From Cohnella herbarum (GTDB lineage: Bacteria > Bacillota > Bacilli > Paenibacillales > Paenibacillaceae): 64,000 bases of DNA. The translations under genes and the position numbers were made by a program. Shown here piece after piece: positions 1 to 8,352 of the stretch (the stretch's first letter is position 1; the number at the start of each line of letters is the position of its first letter). Under the pieces are notes generated by a model that saw only the letters and a list, made by a program, of their open reading frames with translations, did no database searches and was not told the origin of the DNA. The stretch is taken from the NCBI RefSeq assembly GCF_012849095.1, contig NZ_CP051680.1:5177501-5241500 (forward strand), in the 5' to 3' direction.

Positions 1-3000
1 AGGGCGGCGGAATCGAGTCCGTTCGGCAAAGGCAGCACAAGCCAAGAGGCTTCGGATGCCGCGCTTGCGACATTTGCCGCAACTTCGGCAGGGACGCCGA
101 CTAGCATCGCCTTTAACCCGCCCGCGCCGGCTGAACCGGCGCCGCTTAGCGTACGCTCGGAATCCTTCGGCTGACGCAGCGCCTTCAGTTCCACGACCAG
201 CTCTCCTCCGGTCGCAACCGAAATCCTGGCCGGCAATTCATAAGCGGCAACGCCGCTGTCCAGCGTCAGTCGGATATTATGCGCCGACAGCTGGGACAGC
301 GCTCGCGCCGACAGCCGGAGCTTGACTGCGTCCATCGGCGAAGCGAACTCGCCGATCGGTCCGATGCGAAGCTCGTTATCCCCGCTCTGCCGCGCGAGAG
401 CGGCGATCTCCGCGGCATCTTCCAGATTCAGCTCTTTCGTAAGCCTGCCGTCCGGGCTGCCGCTGGCGGTTTCGTTCAACTCGGCCTTCGCCTGCTTGCC
501 GTTCACCCACACGGTAAATGCGGGGGCCGGCAAATCGGAAGTTCCTCCGGTGGACGTCGAACCGGATGCGCCTCCGGTAGAAGGCGGACTTTCGCGAGTA
601 GCTTCGATAGTATAGGTTCTCTGTACGGATGGAAACTGTGCCGAAACGACAATCCGAATCGTGTTGACGCCGAAGCTCAAAGGAATCGAAACCGACTCCC
701 CGCGGACAAGCGGCTTGCCGTTTACGAGGACCGCGGCGTCCTCATCCGCTGCCAAGGCTTTCAGCGTCAGCGAACTTACTTCTTTGCCCACTTTAAGCGT
801 ATAGTTCTGCTGTTCGGGATCGAAAGCGGGAGTGAACGCCAGCTCTTCCTTTTCCTCGCCGATCATCGCGAAGAGCGAGGAAAGCGCGGCATTCGTGCGC
901 CGAATATTGTCGATCTCGATCGTCCCCAGCGCTTCATTGCCGGCGGCATCGCGGACGTAGACAGTGTACTTCCCGTTGGCAACCGCATCGAACTGCCTGG
1001 TTGCCGTAATATTCTCGCTCAGTCCTTCGCGGAAATACCCCAACGACCGTTCTCCAGCCGACCATAGGAGGTCGGCAATCGAATTCCCCGCTCCCCGGGC
1101 GGCCGCTTGAACCGATACGTTCACCTTGCCGCCCGCCGGCTCGGTCGTCTCCGGACTCAGCGACAACGCCGGCGCTTCAAGGAAAATGTTCTCCACGGTT
1201 AGCTGCCGGGTCGTTTCGTTGCCCGCCTTGTCGGTGGCGACAACCGTATACGTTCCATTCTCCTCAACGGTAAATTCGTCATCGATAACCTCGCTGGACG
1301 TCCACGGGGAATCCGGAACTGGAGAGGCTGCCGACCAGCGGACGCTTTCCATGCCGCTTCCTCCATCCGCCGCGTTCACGGCAACGGTCACGCTATCGTT
1401 CGTTGGCGCCGTCGTGCTTGGCGTTAACGTCAGCGTCGGCGCTTCACGATCGATATTGAGAATGTCGATGGATGCGATCGCCTCATTCCCGGCAGCATCC
1501 CGAGCGTACACCGAATAAAAGCCGTTCTCGTCCGCATCGAACTCCCCCGCCGCAAGCGCGTCTTGACCGCCTCCGGCAGCGAAGAAGCCGGCGTCCCGTT
1601 CGCCCTTCGTCCAGCGCAGCGCAGTCAACGGATTGCCATCGTCCTCCCCTTCGGGATGAACTTCGACGCCTACCGTTACCGGCTCGTTCGTCAGGTCTAT
1701 CGGGAATGGCGTTAGCGCGATAGACAGCGCCTGGCGGTACAGATTGGACACCGCAATCGTCGCCAGCGTTTCGTTGCCGGCCGTATCTTCAACATAGGCC
1801 GTGTACGTCCCGTTTGCCGTCGCGGTAAAACCATCCGTGAACGAAGCGCCGTTGCCGGCTTGGAAGTACGCGGCATCCCTCGTTCCTTCCGCCCAAAGAC
1901 GCTTGCCGATCGCGACATTGTCGGACGCCGAGGCCGTCACCGCGACGTCGGCATTCGTCGGCGCGGTCGTGCTCGGCGTCAGCGTCAACGTCGGCGCTTC
2001 GCGGTCGATGTTCGTCACTTCAACGGACTCTAGCGTTTCGTTCCCGGCCCGGTCTGAGGCCATCACGGTATACGTGCCGTTAGTCTCGACGGTGAATTCG
2101 TTGTCTTCGACCTCGCCGGACGGCCACGGAACGTCCGGCAATGGAGCTTGCGCTGACCAGAGAAGGCTCTCGATCCCGCTGTCGAGGTCCTGCGCCGACA
2201 CGAAAATCGTCACGCTATCGTTCGTCGGCGCCGTCGAGCTCGGCGTTAGCGTTAGCCTCGGCGCCTCCGAATCCAAGTTGGAAATCAGAATCCGCTCGAC
2301 CGCCTCGTTGCCGACCGCATCCCTCGCATAGACCGAGTAGAAGCCTTTCTCCTCCGCTTCGAACTCCCCCGCTGCAAGCGCATCTTGTCCGCCCCCGCCC
2401 GCGAAGAAGGCAACGTCATGTTCGCCCTTGGCCCAGCGGAGCTCGATCAACGAGTTGCCGGCTTCCTCTCCTGCAGGACGGGCTTCGATGACAACCGCTA
2501 CCGGCCTGTTCGTCGGAGAGCTTGGGTAAGGCGTCAACGTAATCGTCGGTGCCTGACGCAGTAGATTAGAGACGGCGATCGTCGCCAACGCCTCGTTACC
2601 GGCCGTATCTTCAACGTAGGCGGTATATGTCCCGTTCTCGGCCACAGAAAATGCATTCGCGAACGAAGTTCCGTTGCCGGCTTTGAAAAAGGCGGCATCC
2701 CTCGTACCCTCCGCCCACGCCCGCTTGCCGATCGCGACATTGTCGGCGGCCTCCGCCGTCACCACGATATCCGCGTTCGTCGGCGCGGTCGTGCTCGGCG
2801 TCAGCGTCAACGTCGGCGCTTCGCGGTCGATATTGGCGATCGTAACCGGCAGCACCGTTGTTTTACCGAGGCGATCCCTCGCGTACGCGGTGAAGGCTCC
2901 GTTCTCGTCCGCCGTGAAGCTGCCCGCGAACGTGATCCCTCCCGTCAGGAAATAGGAGGCGTCTTGCAAACCTTCCGCCATTTTGACTATCTCTATTCCG

Positions 3001-3980
3001 CTACCCGCATCGCTCGCCGTAATCTGTACGGTCACGTCCTGATTCGTCGGGCCGTCGGGCGATAACGTATAGGAAAGAGAGGGAGCATTCTTGTCGTGAA
3101 CGAAGGACGTGCCGTCCGTCGTCGCCGAAAGGATGGACCCCGGCGCTCCTTCCATGGAATAGAATTCCGCCGATACCGGAATCGGGCCTTCGTCGACGTT
3201 ATAATCGAACAGATACAGACCGCCTTGCCAATTGGTTCCGCCTCCCTCGGAGAACAGAGTGCGGCCTGCCATCCTCAGGATCGGCGCCATGATGGGGCGA
3301 TCGGTTACAAGCGTTACCGTTAGGGAATCGCCGGGTTTGACGTACTGAGGATTTCCTCCGTCCGAGCTGATCGAGAACGAAACGACGGAAGGAATCGGAC
3401 GGCTCAGGCTGTAGTTCGTATACTGCACGTTGCTAATCTCCACCCAAGCCGTTCCGAAGGAAGCGAGCGTCGCCCACTGGGCGTTCGGCGGAATATCTAT
3501 CGCGTTAGTCGCGGTCAGAATGTCGGACCCGTTCATCGAGTAGCGAAAGACGGGATTATTGACCGGTTGGCCGGGAGTATCGTCGATTTCGAAAGAGGAT
3601 ATCGTAGCCCAAGTAGCGTCGGGCGGAATACTCATTTTGTCGGACGTTTGCCGGATACGGCCGTTATGGCTGTAGGTATAGATTTCCGCGGTGCTGTTAC
3701 GTCCCCAGCCTGCCTCGTAAAAGTTGGAAGGCGTAGCCCAATCGGCCGCGGCCGGCGGCAGGTCGAAGACTTCGCGAATCGTTCCGCCCGAGCTGTATAC
3801 ATAATGCGTAGCTCGTCCGGCGTAAGCCGTATTTATTACCATTTCGAAGCTGGTCATCAATTGGCCTTGGGGAGCAGCCGCGCTAACCGTCCGGAGGGGT
3901 GCCGCTGTCGTCAAAGCTCCGAGCAGCGGCAACAGCAACGCGACGGCTGCCAGCAAGGAGGGAATGCTGCGTTTTTGCAT
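1..3980 (-). CDS. Secreted surface protein of tandem Ig-like domains, 3' end outside window
   Basis: The frame is open from the ATG at 3980 to the left edge (1326 codons seen). The ATG follows GAAAGGGATAATCCT, and the N-terminus (MQKRSIPSLLAAVALLLPLL) is a signal peptide. After a beta-rich N-terminal part of about 290 residues come eight Ig-like domains of about 91 residues, each with an APTLTLTPS-type first strand and ending in GTYTAYVEDTAGNE-type text. They lie at roughly 3090-905. Domains 2-4 and 5-7 form an A-B-C, A-B-C pattern with an 822-bp period. A cadherin-like beta-sandwich domain follows (about 905-610), then a Gly/Ser linker. Such proteins are cell-surface adhesins or matrix proteins. 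An SLH anchor beyond the edge is possible but not seen. No enzyme motif was found. Confidence 0.88.
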   Translation of the reverse strand, partial: MQKRSIPSLLAAVALLLPLLGALTTAAPLRTVSAAAPQGQLMTSFEMVINTAYAGRATHYVYSSGGTIREVFDLPPAAADWATPSNFYEAGWGRNSTAEIYTYSHNGRIRQTSDKMSIPPDATWATISSFEIDDTPGQPVNNPVFRYSMNGSDILTATNAIDIPPNAQWATLASFGTAWVEISNVQYTNYSLSRPIPSVVSFSISSDGGNPQYVKPGDSLTVTLVTDRPIMAPILRMAGRTLFSEGGGTNWQGGLYLFDYNVDEGPIPVSAEFYSMEGAPGSILSATTDGTSFVHDKNAPSLSYTLSPDGPTNQDVTVQITASDAGSGIEIVKMAEGLQDASYFLTGGITFAGSFTADENGAFTAYARDRLGKTTVLPVTIANIDREAPTLTLTPSTTAPTNADIVVTAEAADNVAIGKRAWAEGTRDAAFFKAGNGTSFANAFSVAENGTYTAYVEDTAGNEALATIAVSNLLRQAPTITLTPYPSSPTNRPVAVVIEARPAGEEAGNSLIELRWAKGEHDVAFFAGGGGQDALAAGEFEAEEKGFYSVYARDAVGNEAVERILISNLDSEAPRLTLTPSSTAPTNDSVTIFVSAQDLDSGIESLLWSAQAPLPDVPWPSGEVEDNEFTVETNGTYTVMASDRAGNETLESVEVTNIDREAPTLTLTPSTTAPTNADVAVTASASDNVAIGKRLWAEGTRDAAYFQAGNGASFTDGFTATANGTYTAYVEDTAGNETLATIAVSNLYRQALSIALTPFPIDLTNEPVTVGVEVHPEGEDDGNPLTALRWTKGERDAGFFAAGGGQDALAAGEFDADENGFYSVYARDAAGNEAIASIDILNIDREAPTLTLTPSTTAPTNDSVTVAVNAADGGSGMESVRWSAASPVPDSPWTSSEVIDDEFTVEENGTYTVVATDKAGNETTRQLTVENIFLEAPALSLSPETTEPAGGKVNVSVQAAARGAGNSIADLLWSAGERSLGYFREGLSENITATRQFDAVANGKYTVYVRDAAGNEALGTIEIDNIRRTNAALSSLFAMIGEEKEELAFTPAFDPEQQNYTLKVGKEVSSLTLKALAADEDAAVLVNGKPLVRGESVSIPLSFGVNTIRIVVSAQFPSVQRTYTIEATRESPPSTGGASGSTSTGGTSDLPAPAFTVWVNGKQAKAELNETASGSPDGRLTKELNLEDAAEIAALARQSGDNELRIGPIGEFASPMDAVKLRLSARALSQLSAHNIRLTLDSGVAAYELPARISVATGGELVVELKALRQPKDSERTLSGAGSAGAGGLKAMLVGVPAEVAANVASAASEASWLVLPLPNGLDSAA

Positions 3981-4233
3981 AGGATTATCCCTTTCGTTCG
4001 TAAAATCGTCTAATGCGATTGGTATCGGGTACCCGAGAGGAGAAAAAGCGATCATCGGTTAACCGTTCATCTTCATCCCGGTTGCATTCAACGCTGTTAG
4101 GTTAATGCGCGCGCGACCAAAAGACCATACTCATTTCGAGGTATTTTGACGCGTTTAGCCTCGCAACCGAGCCGAAATCTACTCCGAAATAGGTAGAGCG
4201 CGAGGGTGGCGACCCTCATCCCCGAATCGCAAC
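3981..4233. other. Upstream region of the Ig-like surface gene
   Basis: This stretch has no credible gene. It contains the leader and presumably the promoter of the minus-strand surface gene. A short perfect hairpin (GAGGGT, GGCG loop, ACCCTC) lies at 4202-4217. I saw no recognisable riboswitch core. Confidence 0.4.
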
Positions 4234-4288
4234 AAAAATAAGCCGCAGCTCGACTCCATGTGAACGCACAGAGAGTAGACTGCAGCTT
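4234..4288 (-). terminator. Intrinsic terminator of the PNPOx-family gene
   Basis: On the minus strand an imperfect stem (AAGCTGCAGTCTACTC pairing with GAGTCGAGCTGCGGCTT, one bulge and one wobble) is followed by ATTTTTG. It lies 50 nt past the stop of the upstream minus-strand gene. Confidence 0.7.
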
Positions 4289-4339
4289 ACTCGAGAAATT
4301 CTATCCATGTATGGCGCGGGTCGCAAAGATATCTTGTCG

Positions 4340-4888
4340 TTAAATTATTCGTCCGGCATTCATGCCCGTTCTATACATTTTTTCTGCTTCAACAGGACTT
4401 TCTTTTGCCGTCATATGGCGAGGAATTACCCGACAAACTTGAACCGGTCCGCCGAATACAGCCGACCTATACCTTTCCACATGTTGCTTGGGCAAGGCGC
4501 GGTCATAGTAACCGGGGACATACTTATTGATCATTTCCTGAAGTACATAAGTCGCTTCATCCAAATCCGCGATCGGTTCCGCTTGTCCGAATATCATTAC
4601 GCTCATATAAGCCGTATCCGTTTTGGCAGGTACCGGATCCGTAATGGTTCCGTATTCCTCGCATACCGTAAAACATACCTCCGGATTATCGCTCATGACT
4701 TGATTACGTCTTCCATCTCCGGCTCCGTGAAAATAAAGTTTCCCCTCGGTCCATACATAATTAAGCGGTACAACATAGGGCAGCTTTCCGTCGACCAACC
4801 CAAGATACCCGATTCTCGCTCGGTGAAGAAAACTCTCGATCTTCTCTTGATCCTGGCACTCTCTGATCTTGTAGCGAACCGAATCCAT
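4340..4888 (-). CDS. Pyridoxamine 5'-phosphate oxidase-family (split-barrel flavin-binding) protein
   Basis: The protein has 182 residues, the usual size for the NimA/PNPOx-like split-barrel family, which binds FMN or F420 and reduces small substrates. The N-terminal helix and first strands (FLHRARIGYLGLVDGKLPYV) and the barrel segment ending FHGAGDGRR match the family layout. The start has an upstream GAAGGGAGAG. It is divergent from a MocR regulator across about 200 bp, the usual arrangement when a MocR protein controls a PNPOx-like gene. Whether it oxidises pyridoxamine phosphate, reduces a xenobiotic, or only binds flavin cannot be read from the sequence. No other vitamin B6 gene is nearby. 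Confidence 0.8.
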   Translation of the reverse strand: MDSVRYKIRECQDQEKIESFLHRARIGYLGLVDGKLPYVVPLNYVWTEGKLYFHGAGDGRRNQVMSDNPEVCFTVCEEYGTITDPVPAKTDTAYMSVMIFGQAEPIADLDEATYVLQEMINKYVPGYYDRALPKQHVERYRSAVFGGPVQVCRVIPRHMTAKESPVEAEKMYRTGMNAGRII

Positions 4889-5010
4889 TTCGAAATCTCT
4901 CCCTTCACTCCTATCGTTTTCATCCCTAGCTCCGATAATCTTCTAGAGCGCGGCAACGGCCAGATTGCGAATACCAGCGTTATTCGGTAGTATATCAATG
5001 AATGGAGTGT

Positions 5011-5060
5011 GCTAAAAGATCCAAAAAATACGTTTAAAAGCAATCCATAATAAACATATT
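5011..5060. promoter_or_regulatory. Possible MocR operator/promoter region
   Basis: The divergent intergenic region between 4888 and 5093 is AT-rich. It holds two ATCCA-containing direct repeats starting at 5019 and 5043, 24 bp apart (ATCCAAAAAATA and ATCCATAATAAA). MocR proteins often bind direct repeats on one face of the helix, so this is a candidate site. It has no support beyond position and similarity. Confidence 0.3.
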
Positions 5061-5092
5061 AGGGTTGGAGCTTTTATTTTGAGGTGTATACG

Positions 5093-6523
5093 ATGATGAA
5101 AGTAATTCGTAATGATAAGAGGCCGATCTGGCAGCAACTGCTTGATCAAGCGATTCATAATATAACTAACGGAATCTGGGCCCCTGGAGAATTGCTGATT
5201 CCTTCTCGCGAGCTTGCTCACATGGTAGGGGTCTCCCGCTCGACGATACAGATCGTCTACGAGGAATTGCTAAGTCGAGGCTACACGGTTACCTCTCGCC
5301 GGGGAGGAACGCGAGTAAGTCATTGGAAGCACGTCGCTAAGCCAACGAATGAAAACATGACAAATGGTCCCACTCCCCCCTCGCTTCCCTTGTTGGATTC
5401 GGCTGTAGATCTGTTGCATGACTGGTTCAGAGGCAAGGAACAGCGAAAAGCGGATATTGATTTTAGCCCCCATGAACCCTACTTGGATGGACAATTTCAA
5501 AAGAACTGGCGACAATCGCTTCTCCAAGCATCCGCCGATATGGATCTATCAAGCTGGGCTTACGGTAATCCCTATGGTTTTACGCCGTTACGCGAGGAAA
5601 TTCAGCGTTATTTATCGCTTGAACGAGGCATCCATATCCAAACAAACCAGATTCTATTAACCTCGGGAGCTCAACATAGCATTGACTTAATCGCACAATC
5701 GCTTTTAGCTGACGGCGACACCGTTTCCGTAGAAGATCCCGGTTTTCCGGCGGCCTGGATGGCGATGAAATATCGACGTATGAATGTGGTACCCGTTCCC
5801 GTTGATGAATACGGTCTAGTGGTTGAGCGTATTCACCCGCAATCCAAACTGATCTTTGCGACCCCCTCGCACCAGTGCGCGACCGGAGTCGTTATGTCGG
5901 AACCGCGCAGGCAACAATTGCTGCATAAGGCCGTTCAAGAACGACTTTGGATCATTGAGGACGATTATGATAGTGAATTTCGATATCGCGGGGAGCCGCT
6001 TCCAACTCTAATGAGCCAAGAACCGAATAATACCTTGTACCTAATGAGTTTCTCCAAAATGATCGCTCCAGGCATTCGTATTTCGTCAATCGTCGGCTCT
6101 AGCGAGGCAATCGCTCAACTAGCCAGGGTACAAGAGCTGACTTACCGTCACCTCCCGATTATGGACCAATTAACGCTAACCCACTTTATCAAGAACGGGC
6201 ATTTTATGCGCCATATGAGAAGAGTCAAAAATGTGTACCGACGAAGGCACGAAGCCATGACAAAGGCTGTTATGACTAGCGGTTTAGGGGAGCGTTTTAC
6301 GCTAAGCGGCGTAGAAACGGGATTGCATATGTTGCTTGAAGCCGAAGAGTCGTACGACGAAGAAGCCGTGACAATGTTAGCCCTTCGGGAAGGAATACGC
6401 GTGTACCCTCTTGGACCGTATTGTTTGGAAAGCAAAAGAAAAGGATGGGTGCTGGGGTTTGCGAAAGTAGATGAAGCATCGATCGACCAGGGGATTCATC
6501 GTCTCGCGAAGCTGATCTTGTAG
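5093..6523 (+). CDS. MocR/PdxR-type transcriptional regulator (GntR HTH plus aminotransferase fold)
   Basis: An N-terminal GntR winged helix (about residues 10-75: IWQQLLDQAIHN, SRELAHMVGVSRSTIQIVYE) is followed by a long fold-type I aminotransferase domain. The PLP-site markers are present: EDPGFPAAW, IEDDYDSEFRYRG and the Schiff-base lysine in MSFSKMIAPGIR. The length (about 476 residues) is typical of MocR proteins, which sense PLP or PLP adducts and no longer act as transaminases. GAGGTG at 5081-5086 sits correctly for the ATG at 5093, so I prefer it to the GTG at 5084. It is divergent from the PNPOx-like gene, its likely target. The PLP link is from family knowledge; the ligand is inferred. 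Confidence 0.87.
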   Translation: MMKVIRNDKRPIWQQLLDQAIHNITNGIWAPGELLIPSRELAHMVGVSRSTIQIVYEELLSRGYTVTSRRGGTRVSHWKHVAKPTNENMTNGPTPPSLPLLDSAVDLLHDWFRGKEQRKADIDFSPHEPYLDGQFQKNWRQSLLQASADMDLSSWAYGNPYGFTPLREEIQRYLSLERGIHIQTNQILLTSGAQHSIDLIAQSLLADGDTVSVEDPGFPAAWMAMKYRRMNVVPVPVDEYGLVVERIHPQSKLIFATPSHQCATGVVMSEPRRQQLLHKAVQERLWIIEDDYDSEFRYRGEPLPTLMSQEPNNTLYLMSFSKMIAPGIRISSIVGSSEAIAQLARVQELTYRHLPIMDQLTLTHFIKNGHFMRHMRRVKNVYRRRHEAMTKAVMTSGLGERFTLSGVETGLHMLLEAEESYDEEAVTMLALREGIRVYPLGPYCLESKRKGWVLGFAKVDEASIDQGIHRLAKLIL

Positions 6524-6627
6524 GGTTATCTTCGCAATCGCTTCATTCGAAGCAATCGAGACAAGTGACTTTCGGTCTAGAGAGCCTTTTACATCGAGAA
6601 TCAAATGTCGAAAAAAAAAATTTCCCA

Positions 6628-6655
6628 TTGCTATATTCAGAGTTTGTGATATTAT
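6628..6655 (+). promoter_or_regulatory. Candidate sigma-A promoter of the polyamine operon leader
   Basis: TTGCTA (6628-6633) and TATTAT (6650-6655) are separated by 16 bp. Transcription would begin near 6662, giving a leader of about 450 nt before the ATG at 7113. The call rests on consensus similarity alone. Confidence 0.4.
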
Positions 6656-6661
6656 GAGATT

Positions 6662-7063
6662 GCGTTATTGGAAAGCAGTTATTCAAAATATACGGAGCCT
6701 TTCCAAGCAGATAATTTTTGACCACTTCCGATAAGGAAGTTAAGGCCATACGGACAGCCGGGTCAAATGCCGACTGGCAACGTTAAGTTGCCTTATTGAT
6801 TGAGTTAAAAGCTCAAATTTTATGAGTTGGTTACTTTACAACCAGTGCATTCGCACACAACTTGTGAAACGGTCAATAAGAGTGGCATAGTGATTATTTG
6901 CTATTTAGACTCTGATTCGTTACTGATATATTTTGAATATTATTTAGCTTCCTTACAAAAGCTATGTCCCATTTGCGGGGACGTTTAATATTCGTATGTA
7001 TATCTAAACAAGTGTGATACGCGATGATGCGTTTTTACGACTTGTTTTTTTGTGCGTAAAAAC
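6662..7063 (+). ncRNA. Structured leader RNA upstream of the polyamine genes, candidate cis-regulator
   Basis: This 589-bp gap between genes has no coding potential but an unusual density of perfect complementary helices. They are: 6668-6675/6699-6706 (TTGGAAAG/CTTTCCAA); 6724-6729/6735-6740 (GATAA loop); 6775-6780-type GGCAAC/GTTGCC with a GTTAA loop; an 8-bp closing helix 6792-6799/6873-6880 (CTTATTGA/TCAATAAG). The last encloses helices 6800-6804/6812-6816, 6825-6829/6858-6862 and 6845-6848/6853-6856. Further helices are 6879-6883/6909-6913 and 6966-6970/6978-6982. An intrinsic terminator closes the region at 7006-7051. The layout resembles a riboswitch or other leader regulator. It matches no riboswitch core I know. 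An independent small RNA or a transposon-derived RNA remains possible. Confidence 0.5.
7006..7051 (+). terminator. Leader terminator before carboxynorspermidine synthase
   Basis: The stem AAACAAGT (7006-7013)/ACTTGTTT (7040-7047) runs into four more T residues. It lies 480 nt past the preceding gene but only about 60 nt before the next start codon, which fits transcription attenuation. The loop segment GTTTTTACG (7031-7039) is perfectly complementary to CGTAAAAAC (7055-7063), a competing helix once polymerase has passed. Confidence 0.65.
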
Positions 7064-7112
7064 TCATTCATCTGGACCCTCAAACAAATCTGAAAGCAAG
7101 GGAGATCGAGAA

Positions 7113-8351
7113 ATGGGAAAAGCGTTAGTCATCGGTTGCGGAGGAGTGGCATCGGTAGCCATCCATAAATGCGTTCAAAACAGCCAGGTTTTTGAAGAAA
7201 TCTGCATCGCGAGCCGGACCAAATCGAAATGCGATGCGTTAAAAGCACAGCTGGATGGCGGAAAAACGAAAATTACGACAGCCCAAGTGGATGCCAATAA
7301 TGTGGACGAGCTGATCGCTTTAATTAACGAGGTAAAACCGGATATCGTCATGAACTTGGCGTTGCCGTACCAGGATTTGACCATCATGGATGCCTGTCTG
7401 GCAACGAAAACCCACTATATGGACACGGCTAACTACGAGCCGGAAGATACCGCGAAGTTTGAATACAAATGGCAGTGGGATTACCGCGAACGCTTCGAGA
7501 AAGCCGGGATTACCGCTCTTCTAGGCAGCGGATTCGATCCGGGCGTCACGGGCGTATTCTCGGCTTACGCGCTCAAGCATTACTTCGACGAGATTGAGTA
7601 CATCGACATTCTGGACTGCAACGGCGGCGATCACGGCTATCCGTTCGCGACGAATTTCAATCCGGAGATCAATATCCGCGAAGTATCCGCCAACGGCAGA
7701 TATTGGGAGAACGGAGAATGGATCGAAACCAAGCCGATGGAAATCAAGCGCGAATATAACTTCGCCGAAGTTGGCCAGAAGGATATGTATTTGCTTTACC
7801 ATGAAGAGCTGGAATCCCTTGCGGTTAACATGCCGGGACTTAAGCGTATCCGCTTCTTCATGACATTCGGTCAAAGCTATCTGACTCACCTTAGAGCATT
7901 GGAGAACGTCGGAATGACTTCGATCGAGCCGATCGAGTTCGAAGGCAAGCAGATCATTCCTCTCCAGTTCTTAAAAGCCGTGTTGCCGGATCCCGCATCG
8001 CTGGGGCCGCGTACCGTCGGCAAAACGAATATCGGCTGCATTTTCCAAGGGAAAAAAGACGGCAAAGACAAAACATACTACGTGTACAATGTTTGCGACC
8101 ACCAAGCGTGCTACAGGGAAGTGGGCTCGCAAGCGATCTCTTATACGACCGGCGTTCCAGCCATGATCGGCGCGGCTATGGTCCTTACCGGCAAATGGAA
8201 CAAACCCGGCGTATACAACGTCGAAGAGTTCGATCCGGATCCGTTCATGGAAGAGTTGAACAAATGGGGACTTCCGTGGGTAGAAGACTTTAATCCTGTT
8301 CTGGTTGACGATGGTCAAGAGGCTCGTAAGCAACCGGCATTGGTTCGATAA
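7113..8351 (+). CDS. Carboxynorspermidine/carboxyspermidine synthase (saccharopine dehydrogenase family)
   Basis: This is a 412-residue protein of the saccharopine-dehydrogenase fold. The N-terminal Rossmann motif is ALVIGCGGVASVAIHKC, followed by CIASRTKSKCDALK. The family strings MNLALPYQDLTIMDACL and GFDPGVTGVFSAYALKHYF are present. The length and these blocks match carboxynorspermidine synthases, which reductively condense aspartate semialdehyde with a diamine to form carboxy-(nor)spermidine. The start at 7113 has GGGAG about 8 nt upstream; the upstream in-frame TTG/ATG region is not family-like. The next gene, one nucleotide away, is the matching decarboxylase, which supports the assignment over lysine-pathway saccharopine dehydrogenase. 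Diamine preference (putrescine or diaminopropane) cannot be read. Confidence 0.9.
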   Translation: MGKALVIGCGGVASVAIHKCVQNSQVFEEICIASRTKSKCDALKAQLDGGKTKITTAQVDANNVDELIALINEVKPDIVMNLALPYQDLTIMDACLATKTHYMDTANYEPEDTAKFEYKWQWDYRERFEKAGITALLGSGFDPGVTGVFSAYALKHYFDEIEYIDILDCNGGDHGYPFATNFNPEINIREVSANGRYWENGEWIETKPMEIKREYNFAEVGQKDMYLLYHEELESLAVNMPGLKRIRFFMTFGQSYLTHLRALENVGMTSIEPIEFEGKQIIPLQFLKAVLPDPASLGPRTVGKTNIGCIFQGKKDGKDKTYYVYNVCDHQACYREVGSQAISYTTGVPAMIGAAMVLTGKWNKPGVYNVEEFDPDPFMEELNKWGLPWVEDFNPVLVDDGQEARKQPALVR

Positions 8352-8352
8352 G

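Noticed and set aside
279..1067. Long plus-strand open frame
   Set aside because: Antisense to the Ig-like surface gene, whose minus-strand frame has clear repeats and a signal peptide.
4202..4217. GAGGGT/ACCCTC hairpin as a riboswitch or terminator
   Set aside because: Isolated 6-bp hairpin with no T-run and no conserved context.
4307..4990. Plus-strand open frame of 227 codons
   Set aside because: Antisense to the PNPOx-family gene, which has family motifs, a ribosome-binding site and a terminator.
6757..6780. Text resembling part of an FMN riboswitch (GGGTCAAATGCCGAC)
   Set aside because: The other conserved FMN-element boxes are absent and the downstream genes are not riboflavin-related.
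6976..6986. GGGGACGTTT, similar to the 5' end of tmRNA
   Set aside because: The rest of the tmRNA signature (tRNA-like acceptor arm, tag frame) is missing.
7014..7112. N-terminal extension of the synthase gene
   Set aside because: It would overlap the leader terminator and has no ribosome-binding site; the ATG at 7113 has one and gives the family N-terminus.
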